NCBI GenBank assembly: GCA_949739085.1
Contig: CATIYU010000040.1
Coordinates: 1 to 9,479, forward strand
Reading direction: 5' to 3'
Length of the DNA stretch: 9,479 bases
From: an uncultured Eubacteriales bacterium
GTDB taxonomy: Bacteria > Bacillota_A > Clostridia > Oscillospirales > Oscillospiraceae
The notes below the pieces were generated by a model that had not been told where the DNA came from, did not search any database, and was given only the letters and a program-made list of their open reading frames with translations. Shown here one piece after another: positions 1-7,375 of this stretch. The position numbers and the translations under genes are program-made. Within the stretch, counting starts at the first letter, position 1, and the number at the start of each line of letters is the position of its first letter.

Positions 1-558
1 ACGTCAGGCCATAGCGCTTCCATTATACAACTTAGGCAATGAGATGTCCCTCGCCTGTGGCTGGCTGCCACGAACATGGGGCAAATATATAGTAACAGGG
101 AGAAAACAAGGGGAATGGATTGGGAAAGCGCGGTTGCGACAGGATAGCCCTAAAAGAGCAGATAATGGAGGAAATTATAGGGGATTTGAGTGGAATTTCG
201 TGTGCGAAGGATGCCGCTTCGGAGGGGAAAGTTCGGGTTTTCGCCAAGGCGGACAAGCAGGGAAATGGGCGGAAAAAGTTGCAGAAATTGAGTTTTTTCA
301 AGACGGAAATCATGCTGAAAATGGACATCTTTCGACAGACAAAGTGACAAAATGCTCAGGCAAAGTGTTCGCCTTAAAAAAGACAGCAACAGAGTAATTG
401 AGCATAATTCGATTTTTTCTCAATTTTTGCGGGCCTAGAGAGTCAAATTTTAAGAATAATTCCCCTGAACAGAAAAAATTAAGATTAAATACCGCAAGGA
501 GGGATGGCACATAATCGCCCCAACCAATAAACAACGCCAAAACGAGGAGGAACATTGA
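1..558. other. region without a recognisable gene
   Basis: No gene can be assigned here. Two overlapping plus-strand open frames (44-397 and 120-347) and one minus-strand frame (32-328) exist, but none resembles a family I know and none has a convincing ribosome binding site at its start. The frame at 120-347 is Lys/Glu-rich and reads somewhat like protein, so a decayed fragment is possible. The last 150 bases are AT-rich and lead into a good Shine-Dalgarno sequence (GAGGAGG, 544-550) that belongs to the next gene. Confidence 0.5.
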
Positions 559-1162
559 ATGAATATTCACAAATTAGCAGAAGAGGGCCGCACAGAAGAA
601 ATCGAGCGGCAAGTTGATGGACCTGGACGGCGAGTTCCGGTTCAAATGTCGGAAGTGCGGCAAACACTAAAACACGATCCTGTTCAACGGCAGAGATATT
701 TTTAACATCGCCTGAAAACTTCAGATAACACCGGTCATCAATGAGTATGCCGGGACGTACATCGGCAACGCATCCAGAATCCCGGTTGTTCACATGGTTC
801 CTCGCGGCAAAAACGAGGTTTGTCCCTTCCTGGAAAACGGCCTCTACGGCTCCAGAAAGCAAGTCCATACCGTGCGGGAACAGCCCGTACGGTTCGGGAT
901 CCCAGAGGGGGATGAATTCTTCCTACAATGGAGCAGAATGACTGCCATGCTTCACAGGATGATTCGATAGCCGGAGGGGCATCATGTGTCCAACGAGACC
1001 TTGAATCTGTTTGGGAGCGCGATCTTCTCCACGTTATACCTGGATTACAACACCTCCACAGAATTCCTTCCTCAATTTCAGCAGGCTGCGGAAAAGTTAA
1101 CCTCACTGAGTCAGGGAGTTGCAGAGGTTGGAACGTTTTTCCCGAGCAGTGGGACCACCTGA
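559..1162 (+). pseudogene. YkgJ-family cysteine-cluster protein, inactivated by three stops
   Basis: YkgJ-family proteins carry a CxxC...C cluster thought to bind zinc or iron; their exact role is unknown. An ATG at 559 follows GAGGAGG with 8-base spacing (MNIHKLAEEG). From about 617 a second frame carries the family signature: FRFKCRKCGK, then ILFNGRDIFNIA, ITPVINEYAGTYIG, SRIPVVHMVPRG, CPFLENG, FGIPEGDEFFLQW and, near the end, FSTLYLDYNTSTEFLPQF. This frame runs to a TGA at 1160 but is broken by TAA (668-670), TGA (713-715) and TAG (968-970). One frame change near 613 is needed to join the start to the body. Only the first two cluster cysteines and the C of CPF remain; the later ones expected in the family are replaced (YGSRK, VR). 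The family call rests on remembered family pattern; that it is dead is directly visible. Confidence 0.72.
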
Positions 1163-1718
1163 AGGAGTGGCTGAATGGAAAAATGCGTTTAAATGGAACG
1201 GCATAAATGCAAAGATTCAAAATGACGGCGGGGGTCATTGCGTTCGATTAGCATTTGAAACAGCGCAGCTCAACAAATTTTTTTCTGAAATAAAATTAGT
1301 GCAATTCGTTGGTTTTTAAAGAACAGTCTCAAAATAGAACCATTTTGGAAAGCTGTACAGATGGATTCGGCAGAGGTTTTTGCTTCATTAAATAATAAAG
1401 AGGATGCTTCAACCAGAGAATTTTCATGAACTACCTTCATCGGAAGAATTTTCCCGCCGGAAGGGAAGTTGTATCAGCGTAGGAGTGCCAATCTTTCCTG
1501 CCGGCCAAAGGCGCTCTGCGCCGCAAAACAAAATTGCGCACACATATGCTAGGAAATCCATAGGAAAATTTCATAACTTCTAACAGCCAATCTCTCCGGA
1601 TTTGCTTCTAAAACGGGTGTTTCTAAAAGAAATTTCATCTAAATTTTGACGGTCTTGCAGTTATGCTATGGTTTTCCAAGTATGTTTTTGACTACAAAAT
1701 GGAAAGAAGGTGGAGGTC
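1163..1718. other. intergenic region, no gene seen
   Basis: AT-rich DNA between the YkgJ pseudogene and the transposase remnant. It holds a short perfect hairpin (GGCGC/GCGCC, 1510-1522) without a T-tract, and a few loosely similar TTCTAA words between about 1570 and 1630. I could not build these words into regular transposase-binding repeats. A transposon end could lie here, since the Tn7-like remnant begins immediately downstream, but no clear TGT/ACA terminal repeat is visible. Confidence 0.45.
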
Positions 1719-2395
1719 GTGACATCAAAATTTTTCAGAGAAACCGTGAAATTTGCCGTGTACTGCTTGAAAATGAAGATACTTACTGGCTGATCTCTTT
1801 CGATAATCCGATGGAGCGTCCGTTCTGTATAGCTGCAGTGGAATTGGACAGTTTCCAGCGTGTACCAGCGCCGCAGGACTTTGTACCGGAAGAGTGCGGT
1901 CTATCCCTTGCCGTACAAAAACGGCTCGCACTCATTCAGCCATTGCTAAATCGGGACATGGACGCCGTTACAGACCGGCAGCTCCGGCTTTCTATGGCAA
2001 AAAACATCGCCAAGCGGCAAAATACTACTCCCCGCCGGGTCCTGAGATTGTACTACAGATACCTGGCAACCGGGCAGATTGCGTTCTCCAAAGATAGGGA
2101 GATTACCGTCAATGATACCTATGAATGGGCAATTAAGACGCTCTATTTCTCAGCAAAACGGTTCTCGCTAAGAGCTACATATGACATGATGCCGGTGCGA
2201 AAATATACAGATACAAATGGAAAATTGCTTAAAAACAGCCCCTCCTGGTCTAGCTTCCGCAACTACTTTTATAGCCGAAACTATCACAAGCAGCCGCGAA
2301 AGTCGATTGCCTACTCCGGCTTGACTAATTACCAGCGCAACGAGCACCCAGTCTTTGGCTCGGCATCGGACTGGAGAAGCGCTCCCGGCAGCTAG
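1719..2395 (+). pseudogene. TnsB-like (Tn7/Mu-type) transposase, N-terminal part only
   Basis: TnsB-like proteins bind transposon ends and carry out DDE strand transfer. Only the DNA-binding N-terminal half is present: an N-terminal segment (QRNREICRVL, YWLISFDNP), a helix-turn-helix-like stretch (MAKNIAKRQNTTPRRVLRLYYRYLATG) and the linker before the integrase core (PSWSSFRNYFYSRNY, then PVFGSASDW). The catalytic domain is absent; the frame stops at TAG 2393-2395. The likely original start is GTG 1719, preceded by AGAAGG and GGTGGAGG, because restoring one A in the AAAA run at 1727-1730 gives MTSKIFQRNREIC. Without that repair the frame opens only from a poor TTG at 1646 or an ATG at 1682. 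Full-length family members are much longer, usually over 600 residues. Family assignment is from remembered sequence pattern; truncation is directly visible. Confidence 0.7.
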
Positions 2396-2411
2396 AAGAG
2401 TGGCCGTTGCC

Positions 2412-2722
2412 ATGCTGACGTATTTCTCCACGCCCTGCCCAGAAGAATGGTGGTACAGTGTCCTCTGCCGGTATCATGTCCGCTCCGGGCGGCAGAAGGT
2501 CTCGACAACTCTGCATGAACTCTACTAACCCATGGCAGGCTGTTTCCAGGCGGTGACTGCCATGCTATCATAAAACAACTGCCAAAGTGCGTTATAGCAC
2601 TGGAAGCAGTACTTCTGGAACACACCCTGATGCCCTATTACCTTCGATTTCATTCCCCCCCCAAGAAAAGGCAGGCGGTATTCAGAACCCTCCTGGCTGG
2701 CAAAAGCGGCAGTCTGATTAAA
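2412..2722 (+). pseudogene. TniQ/TnsD-like target-selection protein, 5' fragment with frameshift
   Basis: TniQ/TnsD proteins choose the target site for Tn7-like elements. The ATG at 2412 begins MLTYFSTPCPEEWWYSVLCR followed by YHVRSG, the typical opening of the family, and stops at TAA 2526-2528. The next frame continues the protein: THGRLFPGGD, then IIKQLPK, ALEAVLLEHTLMPYYLRFH and AVFRTLLAGKSGSLIK, ending near 2722. A single lost base near 2526 explains the break. The ATG overlaps a TGA in another frame (ATGCTGA) whose preceding codons read LEEWPLPC; this could be the last piece of a tnsC gene, as tnsC and tniQ often overlap. The rest of tnsC and the C-terminal zinc-finger region of TniQ are missing. 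The fragment covers only about the first 100 residues. Confidence 0.68.
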
Positions 2723-2723
2723 T

Positions 2724-2822
2724 GCGGAGGAGAAAGAGCGTATCGCTCAAGCTGCCGCTATCCGCAGCAACGGGCAGACGGCGGTGTTCGCCAGAGAAAT
2801 TTTACTCCGGGAAGTAAATTGA
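2724..2822 (+). pseudogene. small coding remnant, unassigned
   Basis: A short open frame without a start codon reads EEKERIAQAAAIRSNGQTAV and then FAREILLREVN before TGA at 2820. It is helical and charged and looks more like protein than the two alternative frames. It lies between the end of TniQ homology and the recombinase remnant. A further readable piece in the same frame after the stop (QIAGQIAEADRK) suggests the original protein was longer. I do not recognise the family; it resembles small accessory proteins of clostridial mobile elements only in general character. Confidence 0.3.
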
Positions 2823-2880
2823 ATTTTACAGATAGCTGGACAGATAGCAGAGGCCGACAGGAAATAGCTGATGGATAGAT

Positions 2881-3275
2881 AAGGAGCAGCAGTTACTCAT
2901 GCTGGCTGAGGTCCATTCCGGCGATACCATTATCACTTTGGAAGTCTCCCGGTTGGTCCGCTCCGCAAAGCAACTTTGTGAGATCATCGATGTGATCCGG
3001 GACAAACGGCTGCGTCTGGTCATTGTCGGCAGTATCACTATGGACTGCCGGGATGGGCAGATGACCCCCATGACGGCAGCCTTCCTACAAATCGCCGGGG
3101 TATTCAGTCAACTGGAACTGTCCATGATCCGCTCCCGGGTGCGTTCCGGGAGGGCAAACGCCAAGGCCAAAGGCAAGCATATTGGCCGGCCGCCTGTATC
3201 TGACACGACGATCCCGGATTTATTTTATCGTTACAACTATTGTATCAATCGGGCAATATTACAGAGGGAGGTCTG
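2881..3275 (+). pseudogene. serine recombinase (resolvase/invertase family), N-terminally truncated
   Basis: The frame from 2881 (ATG 2899) shows the middle and end of a small serine recombinase: GDTIITLEVSRLVRSAKQL (the SRLxRS motif carries family arginines), LRLVIVGS, the TPMTAAFLQIAGVFSQLE helix, the long E-helix SMIRSRVRSGRANAKAKG, and the GRPP linker to the C-terminal helix-turn-helix. The catalytic N-terminus with the active-site serine (a Y-x-R-x-S type motif) is missing; upstream sequence in this frame ends at a stop at 2869-2871. After PDLFYRYN at 3239 the family pattern appears to jump frame (LYQSGNIT, about 3240-3266) and the final helix-turn-helix is lost. The nominal frame stays open to 3570 but the later residues do not look like recombinase. 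Non-functional as it stands. Confidence 0.8.
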
Positions 3276-3278
3276 CTT

Positions 3279-3408
3279 ATGGATCCTATTCAAAATGCAA
3301 ATTTGCCGGATACCTCAGTCAGCGCAATCGATCTGTACGCGAGAGCTACCGCCACCCTTTACGGGATTATCAACTTCAATAATTTTTCAAAATTTTGGAT
3401 GTCTATTA
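3279..3408 (+). pseudogene. start of a small mobile-element protein, frameshifted
   Basis: ATG 3279 has a strong Shine-Dalgarno sequence (GAGGGAGG, 3264-3271). The protein begins MDPIQNANLP and continues DLYARATATLYGIINFNNFSK. One base is missing in the A-run at 3389-3392: restoring it gives SKILDVYY, while the frame as written continues SKFWMSIT. Protein-like character ends near 3408, where sequence belonging to the opposite-strand antirepressor gene begins. I do not know its function; proteins with a similar LYG(I/L)I opening occur as short hypothetical genes on clostridial elements (from memory, low certainty). Confidence 0.45.
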
Positions 3409-3409
3409 C

Positions 3410-4139
3410 GAGGAAAGCGCGCCCCTTCTGCGTCCAGCGGATACGCAGGTTGCAAGGACAAGGCTCATATAAAGCAGTCTGGGGATGCGTGTATCCTTTG
3501 CCGACGTAAGGCTGACACAACACCCAAGTACCATTGCAACTTGTACTGGACCTTCCTGTCCTGCAAATAATTGTTCAGGGCCTGGGCGGAGAATTCATAC
3601 TCTTTCGCAATCATGGTGATCGGGAGCAGATCCGGATTTTGAAGAACGGCATCATAATAGCAGGCTTTCGGCTCCCATTCACAAAGTAAAGAGGCCTTTG
3701 CTTCGTCCTCAAGGCGCAGCCTTTGAATTTTCCGATCCCACTCTGCCAAGGCGTTTCGCACGACTTGCTGTGCGGCATCCGCCAATTCGCCTGCGCCCAT
3801 GGTGTCTTGACCCATGATATATCCGCCGTTTTTTCGAATGGAAGGGAGCACTTCGGTTGTGACCCAGCGCCGGAGAGCCCTTGCTTCTGGTTTGTTCGAG
3901 CTGAGCAGCAGATGGTAGAGTCCCGCCTCGTTGACCAGGATGGCTTTTTGAGCGCCGCCGCGCTGTCCAGAATGACTCGAAGTCAAACTTAGAGTCATTT
4001 TCTCGTGCGCATCCAACCGCAGCGCAGCACTTGACGCGCTGCTGGGTCCCATCACGCCGCAAACATCGCACAGGAACCACCACAACCCGTTTTCTATGTA
4101 GAATACCCGAATCTGCTTGTCGTTATAATAAGCGGTCAT
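3410..4139 (-). pseudogene. BRO-N / KilAC-type phage antirepressor, frameshifted near C-terminus
   Basis: Antirepressors of this type regulate phage or element gene expression by DNA or repressor binding. Start ATG at 4139 (MTAYYNDKQIRVFYIENG) has AAGGAG upstream, lying inside the helicase reading frame. Residues 1-105 are a Bro-N domain: VFYIENGLWWFLCDVCGVMG, SSAALRLDAHEK, ILVNEAGLYHLLLSS, EARALRRWVTTEVLPSIRK. A linker (NALAEWDRKIQRL) leads to the KilAC/ANT domain (YYDAVLQNPDLLPITMIAKE, then ALNNYLQDRKVQYK). After about 3535 the frame is lost; the stop in the original frame is at 3465. The domain continues in another frame as QPYVGKGYTHPQT and RWTQKGRAFL up to about 3412. It overlaps the helicase remnant by 17 bases. 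A second, worse-preserved copy of its N-terminus lies at 8271-8380. Confidence 0.8.
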
Positions 4140-4849
4140 GCAGTCGGAACTCCTTGCCGCCGCAGTAAAATCTGTTCTCTTCTTTCTGCGGGTTAAAGCG
4201 GTCTTGCAGAAGGTGGTTCCAGTTCCGTGTACCCAATTCGCCACTCTGGTACCAGGTAATGGCCGGAATCTCTTTGAGCGGTATCATGGTCAGCAGTTCC
4301 GCAAACAGCTCAATGTTCACTCTAGAAACCTCATCTACGAAAACGATGTCCGGTCTCCAGCTGCCGGAGCAGTTGACGCACTTCCACTTTTCGCTCCTGG
4401 ACAGACGGGCAATGGTGGAAGCTTCTGCCGGTATACGATTTGCCGCCTTGCCGGTCAGCGCACAGCACTGCACCAACGCTTGCGGACACAGCTCATGTAG
4501 GGCAGCAATAGCCGCCTCGGCAAGGAACGTTTTCCCAGTTCCCGGGCCGCCTGACGGGAGCGGTCAGCATCTGCTTGATGGCCATACACTGGCCGGCAGT
4601 CAGCTGCTGGCCTTTGGATTTCTTGTATTCCGCTAGAAATCTGTCAAGCTCATGCGGAGGACATGTCACTAGCTTCTTTGTCCGGCAGAGTACTCTCACG
4701 CCCGCTGCTGCACTTACTTCCGCATGATAAAGAGACGAAATGTAGACATCTTCTCTCCCTCCCACACGGTCGGTATGTACTACACCACATTCCTCCAGCC
4801 AGTCGAGTGCTTTTGAGATGTCGGCCTCGGACATGGTGCAGTTGATGCC
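4123..4849 (-). pseudogene. RecD2-like ATPase/helicase, truncated and frameshifted
   Basis: This is a superfamily 1 helicase remnant. The first frame (from about 4849, ATG 4834) reads MSEADISKALDWLEECGVVH, then RFLAEYKKSKGQQLTAGQCM, the usual segment just before the ATPase core. Frame is lost near 4555, immediately before Walker A. The shifted frame gives GGPGTGKTFLAEAAIAAL, then CCALTGKAANR and a Walker B motif DIVFVDEVSRVNIELFAELL, followed by WNHLLQDRFNP and FYCGGKEFRLHDR, as in RecD2/TraA C-terminal motifs. The sequence between Walker B and WNHLLQ is far too short, so an internal deletion is likely. The N-terminus and the last helicase motifs are missing. It ends overlapping the antirepressor start, suggesting both were transcribed together. 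Frame break and motifs are directly visible; the subfamily is inference. Confidence 0.75.
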
Positions 4850-4888
4850 TTAGCGTTTCGGGTGCGGGGCATAACAAGCGGTGATTGC

Positions 4889-5250
4889 CTAAATATAGAT
4901 TTTTGGGTTCATAAACTGTAAGACCATCCTGGAAACAAAGCTGGCCTCATTTCCGCCCTCTGCATTGAAATCCGCCGAACTTTTCCAGACCTTCCATGCG
5001 AGGTAGAGCATATAGGCGGCTCCCAAAATCTGCATAACCAGCTTTACCTTTGGTAAAAATATGTAAAGGATAGAACTGAAAACAGGCAAACAGACATTAC
5101 AACCAAAAAGCCAAAAGTAATCCCTAAATTGAAACGGATACTCCGGCGGAAACCAAGCCGGGCCGCGTTGCTCATAGACAGCAGATTGTTTGCCCCAGGC
5201 GTATATGCTGTAACAAAGCAATATATTAAAAAATCATATAGCGCGAACAA
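4889..5250 (-). pseudogene. LysE/RhtB-family amino-acid exporter, 5' fragment with frameshift
   Basis: LysE/RhtB proteins are six-helix membrane exporters of amino acids. Reading from a TTG at 5250 (7 bases after GAGGAGG; an ATG at 5237 is out of frame) the protein starts MFALYDFLIYCFVTAYTPGA and continues NNLLSMSNAARLGFRRS and NLGITFGFLVVMSVCLFS, the family's first two helices. The frame breaks at an A5 run on the plus strand (5055-5059); adding one base gives FTYFLPKVKLVMQILGAAYM and then LYLAWKVWKSS, ending VLQFMNPKIYI at a TAG. A few more family-like codons (AIT) may follow the stop. Normal length is about 200 residues, so roughly the last 40% is missing. It lies 14 bases downstream of the SNF transporter stop, implying one operon. 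Confidence 0.8.
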
Positions 5251-5264
5251 ACAGGTTCCTCCTC

Positions 5265-6364
5265 TCAGGTCAGATAGCCGCCGGCAAAGATAATTAAAAC
5301 AATGATCGGAAGGATATAGCTGATGCACTTCCGAGTGGACTTAGGATAGTTCAGACCTTTCCCAATGCAGGCTTCCTGATAAAAATTATCCCATTCCCGC
5401 CCATAACGGCGTGTGCAGAATAACAGAAATACCAAACTCCCAAGGGGCAAAAGGTTGTTGCTCAAAATGAAATCCTCCAAGTCAAGAATTGTTGACCCTT
5501 CTCCTAAAGGCTGTAGTTCACTTAGAAGATGAAACCCAAAGATACACGTCAGAGACAAAAATGACAGTCCAATAGAATTGATGCTCGCGGCCTTTTTCCG
5601 GCTCCAGACCTTCCAATTCATTGTATTAAAGTGGACATAGCAGCGAAGCACATGAACAGGGAAAACAGGCTTCCCCATATCCGTCCGCCCTCCATAGCGT
5701 TGAAGATATTGGGCAAGGTCACAAACAGCAGGTTCGGGCCACTGTCCGGCTCAACTCCAAAGCTGAAACAAGCAGTGAAAATGATAAGCCCAGCAAGAAA
5801 CGCAGCAGCAGTATCGAGAACGCCCATATAGATTGCGTTTTCAGTGAGCGAGCTGCTTTTGTCAATGCGGCTCCCGAAAGAGGATAACGTACCAATGCTC
5901 AATGTAAAAATGCTTGCCCCATCGCCGCAAAAACACATTCGGTCAGTCCAATTTCCTTCATGCGCCTAAAATCAGGGTAAAGGTAGTAACGCAGGCCCAA
6001 TTCCGCACCGGGCAGCAGCACCGGCTTTACCACCAAGACAATCAGGAGAGCAAACAAGATCAGCATCAATATCTTCGTGATTTTCTCTGCACCCTTTTGT
6101 ACGCCAACGGCACATACAAGGACAGAAATTGTAATGGACTCAACCGTACATACTGCCATAATGCCGTGGCTGCTGAACAGGCTAGAGAATACTTCTGATA
6201 CTTCCGCTGTCATAAGCCCTTGAAACCGGCCATTCATTATTTCGACAAAGTACCAAACCAACCATCCACTGATTACCGTGTAAAACATCATCAGAAGATA
6301 GTTCCCAGCAAATGTGATGTGCTTAAAGCCACGCCACTTCGTTCCCGTTGGCTCCAGAATATCA
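5265..6364 (-). pseudogene. SNF (NSS)-family sodium-dependent transporter, N-truncated with two frame breaks
   Basis: SNF/NSS proteins take up amino acids or related solutes with Na+. The visible part begins FDILEPTGTKWRGFKH, then the third and following helices (AGNYLLMMFYTVISGWLVWY, KILMLILFALLIVLVVKP, YYLYPDF, ECVFAAMGQAF). Helices 1-2 with the main sodium site are missing. The frame breaks at an A5 run (5906-5910); one added base joins QAF to FTLSIGTLSSFGSRIDKSSS. The second piece runs through AAAFLAGLIIFTACFSFG to CFAAMSTLI. About ten residues plus frame are then lost near 5620, and a third piece (WSRKKAASINSIG ... YILPIIVLIIFAGGYLT) reaches a natural-looking stop at 5265. The upstream end is joined directly to the HD-domain gene, which supplies the only promoter and start. 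Substrate cannot be told. Confidence 0.82.
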
Positions 6365-6835
6365 AATATCCTCCCGGCAACACCCGGCAGCAAATTCCTT
6401 TTTCTTAAACTTCTTTTTAATGGACTTTACATCCATATCCTGAACGCTTTTTGAGGGGCGTACCATCGCACATGCGCCAATCAGTCCTGACAGTTCATCC
6501 GTCGCAAATAAAATCTTCTCCATTTGCAGTTCCGGCGCTACATGAACCCACTCCAAGCGCCCGTAACCATGGCTGACAATGGAGCGGATCATGCTTTCGT
6601 CAATATTGTGCTGCCGGAGTATCTCACATCATTTCGCACAATGCTCCTCCGGCCACAGTTCAAAATCAATATTGTGCAGCATACCGACAGCAGCCCAATA
6701 CTCTACGTTGGCCAGGTCGTATTGCTGGGCAAAATAGCCCATAATGCCAGCCATAACCTCGCCATGCAGCAGGAGGAACTCACCCTGATTGTACTGCTTT
6801 AACAGTACTCTTACCTCATCCAAATTTGGAACCAT
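6362..6835 (-). pseudogene. HD-domain hydrolase-like protein, with internal stop and truncated end
   Basis: HD-domain proteins are metal-dependent phosphohydrolases; this small clostridial subfamily has no known substrate. ATG 6835 has a purine-rich Shine-Dalgarno sequence (GGAAGGA) about 9 bases upstream. The protein reads LKQYNQGEFLLLHGEVMAGI, MLHNIDFELWPEEHCAK, then an in-frame TGA at 6631-6629, then CEILRQHNIDESMIRSIVSH, MEKILFATDELSGLIGA, VRPSKSVQDMDVKSIKKK and FAAGCCREDI. The stop after DI arises where the sequence joins the transporter gene, so the last residues are missing. The catalytic HD pair in MLHDxD reads HN here, removing a metal ligand; the upstream H of HGEV and the later SHG and DELSGL motifs remain. 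Same frame throughout, so a single nonsense change plus the 3' fusion inactivated it. Confidence 0.78.
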
Positions 6836-6921
6836 AAAATTTCATCCTTCCCTTTACAATGCAAAAGTGTGATAGTATAAAAACACAAAGAGGTCACTAT
6901 GCCGCACAGATGCGCGATATA

Positions 6922-6950
6922 GCAATATAATATGTGCGACATATTGTCAA
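6922..6950 (-). promoter_or_regulatory. candidate promoter for the HD-transporter operon
   Basis: On the minus strand a perfect -35 TTGACA (6950-6945) is followed by TATTGC after 17 bases (6927-6922) or TATATT after 15 bases (6929-6924). It faces the HD-domain gene about 85 bases downstream. The palindrome at 6929-6945 fills the spacer. Assignment is by consensus only. Confidence 0.5.
6929..6945. promoter_or_regulatory. 17-bp palindrome, candidate operator of the XRE regulator
   Basis: AATATGT-GCG-ACATATT is a perfect 7-base inverted repeat with a 3-base spacer. It sits between -35 and -10 of the minus-strand promoter and overlaps the plus-strand -10-like TATAAT (6926-6931) that would serve the XRE gene. 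A dimeric helix-turn-helix regulator bound here could control both directions, the usual arrangement for XRE-cupin regulators divergent from transporters. Binding by the neighbouring protein is inference. Confidence 0.5.
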
Positions 6951-6977
6951 TAGGGGGGGTGAACTTTTTGGGATACG

Positions 6978-7373
6978 ATGAATCTGGTGGTTTCAAAGAC
7001 TATTCGGAGGCTGCGTGAGGAACACAAGCTGAGCATGTATGAACTGGCAAAACTGAGTGGTGTCAGCAAAAGTATGCTGGCGCAGATTGAGCGCGGCGAT
7101 GGTAACCCGACCCGTTCGACACTGTGGAAGATTTCAAACGGAATGAACGTACCGTTTGACGCTCTGACTGCTCGCCCCAAAATGCCATACGAAATTGTGA
7201 AACTCTCGGAGGTGCAGCCTCTATTAGAAGATGCCGGGAAGGTAAAAAATTACTCTATTTTTCCTGATGACGAAAACCGGCGGTTTGCAGTTTATTATCT
7301 GGAATTGGCACAAGGCAGCTATTGGCAGTCTGAACCGCTAACAGGAAAGAAATCTTGGCTGGGGGAGATGTGA
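6978..7373 (+). pseudogene. XRE-family regulator with truncated cupin domain
   Basis: XRE-cupin regulators sense small ligands through a C-terminal cupin and often control transport or amino-acid metabolism genes. ATG 6978 begins MNLVVSKTIRRLREEHKLSM; residues about 7-60 form a clear helix-turn-helix (YELAKLSGVSKSMLAQIERG, NPTRSTLWKISNGMNVPF). A linker (IVKLSEVQPLLEDAG) leads to the start of the cupin (RFAVYYLELAQGSYWQSEPL). The similarity then stops and the frame ends after GKKSWLGEM, 131 residues against about 180 normally. The histidines of the cupin core are lost. A purine-rich GGGGGGGTG lies 15-20 bases upstream of the start, a little far for a Shine-Dalgarno sequence. The DNA-binding part is intact, so a repressor without ligand control could in principle persist. 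Divergently placed from the HD/SNF/LysE remnants. Confidence 0.78.
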
Positions 7374-7375
7374 AA

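Noticed and set aside
559..1162. Stop-codon recoding as the reason for in-frame stops
   Set aside because: All three stop codons occur within one gene while GNAT and gcvT use ordinary codons and normal stops, so decay is simpler.
738..1238. Long minus-strand open frame of 166 codons
   Set aside because: It lies opposite the YkgJ pseudogene, is rich in R, S, P and C without family motifs, and looks like the shadow of the GC-patterned plus frame.
1570..1630. Repeated TTCTAA-like words as possible TnsB binding sites
   Set aside because: Only short, irregularly spaced similarity; no terminal TGT/ACA and no regular 20-22 base repeats.
3409..3472. Plus-strand continuation YEESAPLLRPADTQVARTRLI of the small 3279 gene
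   Set aside because: The minus strand here encodes RWTQKGRAFL and GKGYTHPQT, recognised KilAC/ANT C-terminal motifs, so the plus reading beyond about 3408 is more likely a shadow, though this is not certain.
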